Program-made: the position numbers and the translations under genes
DNA from: Thuidium tamariscinum
Taxonomy: Eukaryota > Streptophyta > Bryopsida > Hypnales > Thuidiaceae
Length of the DNA stretch: 64,000 bases
NCBI GenBank assembly: GCA_947034885.2
Contig: OX344752.2
Location: forward strand, 17,112,001-17,176,000
Reading direction: 5' to 3'
Part shown: in pieces, positions 47,801 to 61,586 of the stretch
Layout of the letters: each line of letters begins with the position of its first letter
Position numbering within the stretch: position 1 is the stretch's first letter
The notes under the pieces: generated by a model
Told to the model about the DNA's origin: nothing
Seen by the model: the letters and a program-made list of their open reading frames with translations, nothing else
The model's database searches: none

Positions 47801-50800
47801 CGAATTCAATAAAACTTGTTGGGAAAGTTGCGCATACAATGTAGCTTGTGTAGCTAAAATTTCAGATCAATCCAAAAAGTTATGAGTGACAGAAGCATTT
47901 TAGCAGAAGGAGGTGCAGTCATAGATGTGTTTTTTTACCCTTTTTTGCTATTTTTTTTGACATTTCAAAGTTATTTTGCAAACATTTTTTTTCACCAATG
48001 TGTTTATATGTTGGTTTTGAAGCACTTTTTATTTCAAAGTTTTTCATTTGATTAGGTTTAGAAATCAAATTTCCCCTCCAAATGTGTTTTTAGGAAAATT
48101 TCAGCATCTTTTCTAAACACTAAAACACTATGATCTTGCAATCTATGTGGCCAAATGACTCCAAATTTGATCCACGTCATCTGCAACATGCACACTACAA
48201 GATTGTACGGTTGAGATTTTCATAGCTTAGTGACAATTAGAGTCATAAGGCTTGAAAAGCAAGGATACTCATAGACCTGTTTGGACCTTAGGCGATGAAG
48301 GGTTAACCCACTTAGGCTTCAGGCTATTCAAGTTATTCCTGTCCTATCCTTACCCAGCGTGTGATTATAATTCTTGGGTAACCTCAAACTTTCAGGTTGG
48401 GTTGAAATTGAGCATCCCTTAAGGGATCAGGGAGATGAGGTTTCAGTAAATTTTGGATGGAGATTTCGGCCTTGACTTTGACCATGCTTCGTTGTTTCTT
48501 AGGGACGCAGTCATCCTGCTGACTTGGCACCACCAGAGAAAGAGGACTTGTCGACGATTATGTACACTAGTGGGACGACAGGAGAGCCGAAAGGCGTGAT
48601 GTTGACTCATGAGAACGTTTTGATCACTATTGCGGGTCTTGATCACTATCTGAAATCTCTTAACGAAGTGGTGAGCTTTTAGCTTTTAGACTTTTCTCCT
48701 TCATGGTTATTTTTGTGTGGATTTAAAAATTAGTAACTGCTGTTCAGATGCAACAGCTTGAATTTCTCTTCCTTCGACGTCATCGGAATCTCAACCTAAT
48801 AAGTTTGTAAGCGTACACTTTTTGACAATAAAGATCTTGCTCTTGAGTTGTCCTTTTTATCTCAAGTACATTCAAAACTTCATAACGGTTGAACTTTGTA
48901 TTCCATGACCTCATTAGGGTATTGACATTGGCCTATGCGTGCAGATGGACAGCAACGATGTTTACTTCTCATTCCTGCCTTTGGCCCACATCTTTGACAG
49001 AGTAGCTGAGGAGATGTTTATTTTTGTTGGCGGAGCAATCGGATTCTGGCAAGGGGTATGTTGACAAAGATTGAGGACATTAACGTACCTTCTTGAAAAC
49101 TTTGTTAATGTTCAAGTTATTCTTAGATACGTTCTATCCTACAAGCTTAGATTTCAGATGAGTGGATAGATCATTTCTTACTTGGATATTCTATGTTGAT
49201 GCAGGATATCAAGAAGGTACCTGAGGACATTGCAGAACTGAAACCGACATTGTTCGTTGGTGTTCCCCGTGTCTTTGATAGACTCACTGCTGGTGAGCTT
49301 GCACTTCTAAACAGTATTTCTATGCCCGACGTGCGTAAAAGGAAGGGCTATTGCTGTGCGGATATGCTTCCTTGTTTCATCTTCATAATTTCGTAAATGA
49401 AGGGAATATTACGTCTGAATTAACACATATCTGCAGAAATAATTAACAATTTTTAGAATTCTAATGAAGGCGAGAATTTAGTAGAATCTATTTTTGACCT
49501 AGTAACCTGTTGACTTGTTCAATGGAGCGTAATTATCTGAGGGGTGTTCTGTATGGACTGTCAGTGATTATAAGGGTTTTTTTCCTTCCATTTTCCTTCA
49601 GTTGCAGTATAGTAAAGTTGTATTTGAACGTGGAGGAAACAGGGATAACTAAGCTGACTGTTGTCTGCTATGGATATTTTGTCCGGGTTATTTTTTTAGG
49701 TATCCAAGCCAAGATTTCTGCCGCAGGTAGATTAAAGAGTTTGCTCTTCAATCTGGGTTCCTTCATGTGAGTATGCCTATTTAAGTTGAAAGCATTTCGT
49801 TATGAGAATCATCATTGCAGTCGGTGATTGGAATCGGCTTTCCTGGTTACACTTCCGTATCTAGACATTCAATGCCTTGTTATCACTTCAATTTGTATTT
49901 AAGTATCAAATTCAATTTGGAGTAGTAGTCAGATTGTAATTGATGCAGGTTTGTGAATTTGTAGGAAGTTGATCTGGATAAAACTTGGCTACAAACAAGA
50001 CAAGGCATCACCGTTTTTTGATAAGCTGTTATTTAACAAGGTTTGGCGCTCTATCTTTGGATACGGGTCTTATTGTGTGATTCATTCTCTAACTTTTGTC
50101 TTCAAATTGTGTTGATGTTTGAGCGATTGCAGGGGTAGTCACGGTTGACTTCCTCTAGTAAATTTGAATTTATTGATGAATCTTGGATTTTTAGGTGAGA
50201 ATGGGCCTCGGCGGACGAGTGAGACTTGTTATATCTGGAGCTGCCCCACTATCTGGGCATGTAGAGGAGTTTTTACGGGTCATTATGTGTGCCCCTGTCT
50301 TGCAAGGTTATGGTAAGCACACATTGTACCTACTTCTTTGATCACATCTTTACTCGGTTCATTGATCTCTTCTTTCTTGACTGTTGTGCTATTTATCATC
50401 TCTATGCTTTCGAGCGTTTGAGTTTCTGCATGATGTGAGATCCTCAGGTTTGACAGAGACATGTGCTGCCAGCTTTATCCAAGTTCCGGACGTCTTCTCC
50501 ATGAATGGAACTGTGGGTCCTCCGCTATGTAATATTGAAGCAAGGCTAGAATCTGTCCCAGAATTGGGTTATGAGGCCTCCGAGGAGAACAATGCCAAAC
50601 CACGAGGAGAAATTTGCATTCGTGGAAGCGCTGTATTTTCTGGATATTACAAACGCCCAGAGCTCACGGAGGAGGCCCTTGTTAATGGTTGGTTTCATAC
50701 AGGTAGGTCTCATATGCCTTTTATCCATTTTTACTAACTTAATGTTCTGTCTTCTGATATTCGCTCTTTTCAAAGATTGTACCAAGGGGGTTATTTGGCT

Positions 50801-52423
50801 GTCCTGAACCATCACAGTTATTTCACTGCTCTTTCTCGGATAGTAATTTAAATCAGTTTCAAATTGTTCTCAGTTTAATCAATTCCGGTCTTATGTTCAC
50901 CGCAGTAGTGAACTCTCTATCAAGAATGCTATCGTGGCTAGCAATCCAAGCTAACACCGCTTTCGAAGTATTAGAAGGGATCTACTGTTCTTGCAGCGAG
51001 ATAGTGTTGGTAGAGATGTAAAGACTGCTAATGTAAACGGTTTATTTGTGATATACGTATCAGGTGATATTGGGGAGTGGCAAGCAGATGGTGCGATGAA
51101 GATTATTGATCGGAAGAAAAATATTTTTAAGCTTTCTCAAGGAGAATATGTTGCAGTTGAAAATCTCGAAAACGTGTACAACGAGGCTGCTGCTGTTGAT
51201 GCGGTTTGTTGCATCACCTCTGATTCTTTTGAACGCAATTTAGATTCCTTAAATTATTTTCAGTTTGCCTGTATTATCTGTGACACTATTGAGCATTTTC
51301 GACCAAATGTAATAGCTTTTTCGTGCATATTGATGGTTTTTCCTGAACTGGTTTTGTCCAGTTTTGGTTTTCTATCCATAGTGTGTTTGCGCTTCCATGT
51401 AGTTCATTCCCCGCTGGTGAGTTTTAATGAATTTCTGTCTCTTGGTGTGCGTAACGTGATTGCACAGATATGGGTTTATGGGAATAGTTTCGAATCATCT
51501 CTGGTGGCTGTAGTGGTCCCCAATCAGACTGTAATGGAGGATTGGGCCAAATCTAATGGAGAGAAAGGAGATTTTGCCTCCATATGCAAGAACCCTAAAG
51601 CACAGGAATTTATACTGTCAGAGCTGACTGCCATGGGCAAGAAAAAGGGGGTGAGTATCCTGATGTAGCCTGGTCCTACGATCTGTACGATCTGTTGCTC
51701 GTACGTAGCCTCAAAGTCCAAGACATTCTGATTTGCGTTTAGAATGAAATTTAGATGTTTATTTGTTACCAGGGATGCACAATAGCATCTTACTTACGAA
51801 TTATTAATGTGCTATGACCAAATTTGTGCAAGGCCTTCTATTTGGCATGAGTATCTAGGTTTTTTTTCTGAAGAACGGTGCTGACCTTCTCCATACACTG
51901 ATGGCAGGTGAAGGGATTTGAGTACATCAGAGGGGTCTTCTTGGATCCCGTACCATTCGATTTGGAGCGTGATTTGGCCACTCCTACCTACAAGCTTAAA
52001 CGTCCGCAGCTTCTAAAATTTTACCAGGTATTTGACTTGGGCTGAATGTCGACACAGTAACATACATGGGGATAAGAGCCGCCTCATACTTTAACATCAC
52101 TTTAATAAATATCGCGTATGGAACACACCCCTTCATTCTTTACATTACTTGCTGGCGGGTAGAATTAAGCCAGTGATTTGTGAGAAGGATGAACGCCTTA
52201 AATTGAGAGAGTTAAATATTTAGGTTCAGCCCTATTTTAGGTTTATGGGCCAATTGTTGAGTGATAGCTGCTAACTGATGCTCTTGCATCCTTAAGGCAC
52301 AACGTGCACGAATTGGCCAATCGAAGTAGCTTCCAGTTTGACCTTTTCGGTTTTGGTAACTTCTTTCTGATTTTGCAGAAGGAGATTGATGCCTTATATG
52401 CAAAGATGAAGTCAAAGCAATGA
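44827..52423 (+). CDS. LACS: Long-chain acyl-CoA synthetase (LACS4-like)
   Basis: Nineteen exons join in frame to 665 residues, as in Arabidopsis LACS4 (666): 44827-44981, 45750-45813, 46025-46114, 46326-46382, 46610-46658, 46870-46946, 47094-47133, 47411-47505, 48503-48670, 48945-49055, 49205-49292, 49700-49766, 49965-50040, 50195-50312, 50448-50702, 51064-51203, 51468-51650, 51908-52027, 52379-52423. The enzyme joins a long-chain fatty acid to CoA using ATP. The AMP-binding P-loop [11 protein letters not shown] is at 230-240, YGLTE at 418-422, GDIGEW at 504-509 and [15 protein letters not shown] at 519-533. Start [12 protein letters not shown] aligns with the family start. The LACS4/LACS3/5 group usually acts at ER membranes; no transit peptide is seen. 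The intron after exon 8 holds a transposon, and the intron after exon 16 is stop-free and in frame. Confidence 0.95.
47720..48302. mobile_element. TTAA-flanked element inside a LACS intron (583 bp)
   Basis: Perfect 17-bp terminal inverted repeats CCCTTCATCGCCTAAGG and CCTTAGGCGATGAAGGG, each bordered by TTAA (47716-47719 and 48303-48306). It is a deletion derivative of the sequence at 28646-29585. It lies within intron 8 (47506-48502) and leaves both splice sites intact. A piggyBac-type target duplication is suggested; no transposase is encoded. Confidence 0.8.
51204..51467 (+). other. Stop-free, in-frame LACS intron (264 bp)
   Basis: Borders are GTTTGT and TTGCACAG. The length is 88 codons exactly and there is no stop in the LACS frame. 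Keeping it would insert a mostly hydrophobic 88-residue segment after residue 550, inside the C-terminal domain. Homologous proteins lack such a segment, so removal is the expected main form. Confidence 0.7.
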
Positions 52424-52868
52424 AGGCCTAGATGACAACATCTGAACAGGTCATTGGAGGCTACAGAATCTCGAATAGCTCCAGTGCTGGTTGTATCCCC
52501 ATCCCTTTCCACTTCCAGGTTAGCTCATGTGTACACCATAACATGGTGGAAGTGTACAGATATAACTTTTTCCACTTCGTAACTGGTGGTATGATTACCA
52601 TGGTGTATGCCTATGAGTAGACACCCATGTAAAGTGTTATTGCTTTGTCAGGCCTTCCTGCTTTTTACCGGAACAATGTGATGATGAGGTTTGCACACTT
52701 GTTTATCCATTGAATGCCTATGTTGCAACATAACATTTCAGAGGAATGTTGACCAGCTTTCTTAAAAAGGGTGAGCACTATGGTGGGCAATATGTACCGG
52801 CTTGCATGTACTAGGTGGTTGAGTACCTATGTTTCTTTCTTATTCTCAAGACATATTAAGAAGATCTA
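52424..52868 (+). other. 3' region of LACS
   Basis: Sequence after the stop codon TGA (52421-52423). Composition remains gene-like up to about 52860, fitting a 3' untranslated region plus flank. The poly-A site is not visible. Confidence 0.4.
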
Positions 52869-53088
52869 CGGTAGAGGCACCCAATGGCGCACCTGCACCC
52901 AATGCCATCCATTTCTAAGTCATTCATTCTAGAACATTCATTGTAGAACAGAAATGTATAGGGACTGTAGACTGCTCATTGTTTTAGGTCAAAAGCAATA
53001 AGCCATGTATTGCCTACCTACATTTGTAGCCTGAAATGATTGTGTGTTGTAGAAATGGATACAGGTGCGCCATTGGGTGCCTCTCCCT
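52869..53088. mobile_element. MITE, GGGAGAGGCACCC family, copy B
   Basis: Same element as copy A at 31495, full length and highly similar, with left GTAGAGGCACCCAATGGCGC and right GCGCCATTGGGTGCCTCTCC. Relative to copy A it has a small duplication (AGAACATTCATTGTAGAACA) and lacks about 18 bp before the right end. It sits just downstream of LACS. Confidence 0.8.
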
Positions 53089-54312
53089 TATACCAAAAGG
53101 AAGTTGATGTGAGAAAATAAGAGCATCTCAGAATCCTTGATTCTCCCTGGAATCAGTACATTAATGGAGTTTAGTGTTATCTACATGAATCGACTTAAAA
53201 TTATATTTTTACCAACTATGTTTATATAAATTAGTGTCTTTGAGTAGTATTATATGTATGTTCTTGGTTGAGATCTTTGTGAAGAGCAAAATCATATTGT
53301 ATTTTCAATTAGTAGTGTGGTATCACTAAATTTCATTATTGGGCTAGTTGTTCATTGTTCTATTCAAAAAAATTGTGTAAATTTGTTTTGTATTTTTTAT
53401 GAGTGCATTATAATCCATAAAAGGTAAGATCCATCACGAAGGTAGTTAAAGCAAAACAATTTAATTGGAATCAAATAAATTTGTTTTTTAATTTCTATGA
53501 TAATCTTGAAGTCCAAAATGTTTGCAATGTCTTGGGACAAAAGAATTGCATGGAAGTGATCTGCACAGAAGTGACTTGCATAGAAGTAATTTGCATTTCT
53601 TTAATGATATATGACATTGAGGCATGTTTTATGAAGTGATTTTTGAAAATTTTTTTGAAGCCATAATAAAATTCACTATTGTAGCTTTGGGGGGATATAA
53701 TTTTTACTCCTATTGGTGCTTGGAAGCAAAATTATGCCACTTTAAGATTAAAAAAATAGTTCATTTTTGTAAACATTGAGGCATGTTTTAACAAGTGATT
53801 TTTCAAGTGTTTTTTGAAGAAAAAAAGACCTTCATACTTTAGAAGTTGTTACCTATTCATTATGAAGCTTGATCTTTCCAATGCATGAATTATTGTATTC
53901 ATTTTGAGATCTTGCAAAGAATGTAAGCATGTAGTCAACTATATTTTGAGTACACTTTGTACTTTGAATACTCTTATTTCTATAATGACATTAAACATAG
54001 ACATTTACATTTGATGTACAATATGTTTTTACATTTTATATTTTATCAAATATTTTGTATTTGATAATCTTACCTTCATTACAATATATTTATATAGGTA
54101 ACATTGACAATTGAATCATAACATCTTTTAAAAGATTAATGAAACACATGGTGAAAGTAAACACATTATATATAGGCTATCAAATTAAAGGAATTACAAA
54201 CATCAATTTTGTTAAATTCATGATATTCTATTATTTTGACACAATTTTGGACACATGGTTGAAAACAAAATCTATACTTGTCGTAGTTTGGTGACTTAAA
54301 ATTAGACTTGTA

Positions 54313-54354
<42 letters not shown>

Positions 54355-56900
54355 ACAATTTTTTTTGTAGAAAATCACCATTTTAACAAGGATGATCATT
54401 ACAATATATGTAATTTATTGATTTTTTTTTCATGTACATCTTATTGTTTATGAATGAATATAACAAAGCGTTGATTTTGTGTCCACCTTCTATTTTGAAT
54501 ACACTCATTTAGTTGGTAAAGAACTAATATATTGGACAATTAATGAACTTAAATATAAGATAATAGTACTAATGTCAATTTTAAAATTTGATGGTTTTGA
54601 ATATATTTATTTGAAGATATCCACACAAAAAGGTGAAATCTAACAATTCCATCAAGATTGTGACAAGCCTATAGTAAGCAAGCCTCCATTTAATTGTGAC
54701 CTTATGGGTTCTATTTGACTTAATTGCAAAACTAATTTATGTATACTTTTGTCTAAAATCTATACTTTATAAACATAAAAGCCTAAGGTCTTTTTCATGG
54801 ACCACAATTAATATATTGAAATATCATAGGTATTTCTACTTTTTGTCTATGCTAAGAAAATTCTAAAACAATTTTTTTTATAATTAGTGCACAAAATTTT
54901 GGATTCATGCTTGAAGTTAAAAAAATGCCTAGTTTAGGTTGGAGACCTCAATGCTATAGGAGAGTAGCAAGCTTCCTAGCCAATGATTCAAAGAACTCAT
55001 TGTTGTACATAGAGTGATGGTAGAAATGGATGTATAACACATTCAATTTTGAAAATGAGGGATCTAGTACCAAACAAAATCTAATAACCCAAAAAATTAA
55101 TTGATAACAATACAAAAAATGGTATATATTTTAATTGCCTTAATTTAAAAAAAGGATGGATTTTGGTTGCCTATCCTACTATATTATATAATTTCCACTA
55201 GTATAGGATAGTGCTTATTGGCAATATTTTACGATCTATTGCAAGTGAACTTCCTAAGGTAGATATTTGGATTATTGGATTGGATATTTGGACTATAGGC
55301 ATTGACTAGGATTTTTAACCTTTGGAAGGGTTTAGGCCTTCTTGAACTATCTAAGTTACTCTTTGATTTTTCTAGTTTGATTTTGATTGTCTAAACATCA
55401 ATTCTATTGTCTTACAAAGAATGTCACAAGATTTTGAATCTATTTGCAAATCCTAAACAATGTGTCAAAAGGGCCAATAGACAAATGGAGAATTACTTCA
55501 AGAAGGTGAGAACTTTGAATCCTAAATTCTTTTGATTTTAAGCAACATATCAATTATTATTCTCAACTCTATTTTAGATAAGTTGAGGGAATTTTGGCCT
55601 TCATATCACAAAAATAGTGATATATTCAATTCTTGGTAACCTTTCTTAACCCTTTAAAGGATGCAATCCCTAATGATCAAGGTAGCCACCAAAATGCTTT
55701 AATTATTGAACCAATAGGTGTATTCTTTGTTTCTATAGTGAGAAATGAAGTCATCCATCAACCATTTTTTGGCCTCAACATCCTTCAAGGATGAAAGTTG
55801 CAATTAAAATAAATATTTTATATTTTTTTATCAACCTTATTACAACAATATAAGATTTATAGGAAGAAAAACATATCCTTAGAAACCACTTAAAGAACAA
55901 CTAAATGTCCTCTATGATTGTCTTGGGATTGCAACCTTTGTTACTAGCATCAAATTGTACATGTAATCATAGAATAAAATTTAGGGTTACGAGAGTATAA
56001 CAATGTTTAAATTTAGAATGAATGTGAGCTCTTCAAAATCCAATATTCATCATAGTTGTTAATGCGGATACCACTCTCTATGAAATCCATTTTTTCAATC
56101 TATAGTTACAAAAATCCTAAATCTGATTAGTAAGCAACTCCAATTTGACTAGGAAATGATTGCAATTGTACAATGATTGAGGTTTTTCCAACAACCTTGT
56201 ATCACTAATTGTCCCATACCAATTGTCAAGAATACCATTTGATTGGGCAAATCGGACTTGTAAATTGGTGTATTTTTAAATAAATAATTTTGTTAATAGA
56301 ATTTCAAGATTTGTATAATTTTTCAATTTCTACTATCTCTAGATTTCTATAGTACGTAGAAATCTAAAAATATTTAAAATCTAAGAAATTAAAAAACCTA
56401 TGAAATTGTACTCCTTTAAAAAAAAAATCTATTAAGCACCAATATTTGAAATTTGAAATTTGAAAATGTTTGAGATTATAATTTTAAAATCTACAAATAT
56501 ATAAAATCTACAATGTATGAAGAATATGTTGGACAAAGTTCCAATTGGGATAGCAAATGAGAAACAAATCCATTGTCCTTTGCAACTATAATTCCCAAAG
56601 CAACTTATTCTTAACAATTATGAGTCCCTGAATTAGCACCAATCACAAATGTCCTATGCAACTAAAAAGAAGTTGTTCTTTGTAGTTGCAAAACCTTCAT
56701 TTTCTTCTAGTGACTCTTACTAATGAGATAAACTTCAATTTGAAAGAAATGGGAACAGAGAAAAACAGACATTGGAGGAAAAAATCCTTGAAGAGCTTTA
56801 GGATTGAGAGGGAAATTGCCAATTGAAAGACTCCTACAGCAACGCTCGTAGGGGTTGTTATAGAACGATCCGAACCACGGTCATCAGGCAGGAAACGAGG
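53089..56900. other. AT-rich intergenic DNA, no gene seen
   Basis: Between 53520 and 53830 short repeats such as GAAGTGATTTGCAT and GACATTGAGGCATGTTTTA recur in variants. A TA microsatellite is at 54316. No protein-like frame and no paired element ends were found. Confidence 0.45.
54316..54352. repeat. TA dinucleotide microsatellite
   Basis: About 18 uninterrupted AT/TA units. Confidence 0.95.
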
Positions 56901-56919
56901 ATAACGAGAATACAATTAA

Positions 56920-57278
56920 AAAATGATTCCACCAATCACAGCATAGAATTCTATGCCCTCCACGCTGGCATAAGCCACAAGGGAAAATAAGACAGCGCTT
57001 CAGGAGCCAATAAGAATCCTTCCAGACCGCCCTCAGCAACCAATTGCATAGACTTGCTAGATACGATGTCCTCATCTACCCTCTGAGTAGATCTGCATCC
57101 ATAATCTACCAGTTTCTTGGATGTGGTAGATAGACGAAATGATTCTAAAGCCGCGGGAAGAGAGCCCTTACCCGTGCGAAGCAGATAAGGTGTAGACATC
57201 CCTCTGTTAGACTTCTCTTCGAATTTGTTGCTGTTCTTCGAGGTGTTGATTGATCGACGCAAGGCTGAGCTCGTCGCC
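56920..57278 (+). promoter_or_regulatory. Upstream region and leader of POR
   Basis: CCAATCA at 56933-56940 fits a CCAAT-type box. GATAAG at about 57184, the core of light-responsive I-boxes, lies nearer the coding region, probably in the leader. GC content is raised from about 56990. Light control is expected for POR genes; these short motifs alone do not prove it. A minus-strand open frame here (down to 56951) is an antisense shadow. Confidence 0.3.
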
Positions 57279-60321
<3,043 letters not shown>

Positions 60322-61586
60322 ATACCTAACCTTTTACATTTCTGTTCACTCTTAGTTTTAAGTTATAGCTGCAGAGACAGGGTGCTTAGAATCTAATACA
60401 GTCCGCGCATGTAACTTATTCGACACCCACGGAGAATAGGGTGAAGAATGTTAACTACTAGTTCAGAAGGGGTAGGCTTCTTATCGATGCTCAGACTTTC
60501 CCGTGAAGGAAGGACACATGTGAAGGTCTTCGCCGGTGAAAAAATCGTGGTTTGGAGCGGAGGTTGCTCTACCCTTGCATGCGGAGACGGTTGCTATACA
60601 GAAAGGGATTATAACTGCTTGAGATTCGAAGCACGGGGTATGAGGATTTTGCGTGAGCGAGACTAGTTTAGGAGGTTTGGTTCTGATGGTAAGTGTTATG
60701 CACATAGAAATATGTGGTAAGTTGAGTCTAATACATTTTGCACTCCCGTGTCACTCATATCTGTTTACTTGCATGGATGTGTTGCTTGCATTCTATCACG
60801 AGAGAGACAGCCACAAAGAAGAGCAATAATATGAGCCAAAAATGAGCCAAAAAGTTATTATGTTGCAGGATGAATAGGCACGTTTTCTGTTTTTACATGA
60901 ACCTTGGAAATCATTCAGCAGACATTTTGTGTCCTCTGCGGATGTGGGCACAATTCCTACTATTGTACAATCTACATTCTTGTTGGACTTCGTTGGGCGT
61001 CAGAAAGAGGATTCCCAATTCTCTTCGCATGCATTTTCTTTGACACCGAATGAATAGTCTATGAAATTTCCAAGAGCTGGAAATAGATGTACCCGTTATG
61101 GGAACAGACTCCGGGCTTTTGATGAATGCTATTTCCTCAACAGTGAATGGGCTTTCACAGATGCCAATCTTGGAATGCTAGATGAGGTCCTAATGTTGAT
61201 TGTCTAAGCCATCTTCCTGATGTAGGTAATGGCAATTGAAAGGCACCTTTTCATCTCTGCCTCTGTCAATGTAACTACAACCACTGCTCATCACTCATTG
61301 ACATATTAAAACCCAACATAAACACTAAGTTTCTGGTTCTCTAAGAGTTCTGGTTGTATGCTGTCATTGGCTACTCCACAATTCATCAACAGTCTACTTC
61401 AACGTGCATTCAACAAGGTTTGAAACCAAACAATGTCATTCAATGTTGCAAATCACTCATGTAGTACACTCCACCGCCAGAGTTAAGTTCTGAGGATCTA
61501 CTGAAGGTAAAGTTTTTTACTGAAAGCCATGTCAAACCACATAGAAATCCAACTGCGCTCAAAATTTCTGTGTGGTCCAAGAGGCG
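60322..61586. other. Intergenic region between convergent POR and FAD-enzyme genes
   Basis: Holds the 3' untranslated regions of both convergent genes. A 72-codon plus-strand frame at 60448-60666 has no recognisable feature and lies in POR's likely 3' region; I do not call it a gene. No repeat element with clear ends was seen. Confidence 0.4.

Noticed and set aside
60448-60666. Plus-strand open frame of 72 codons after POR
   Set aside because: Falls in the likely 3' region of POR; no start context, no homology recognised.
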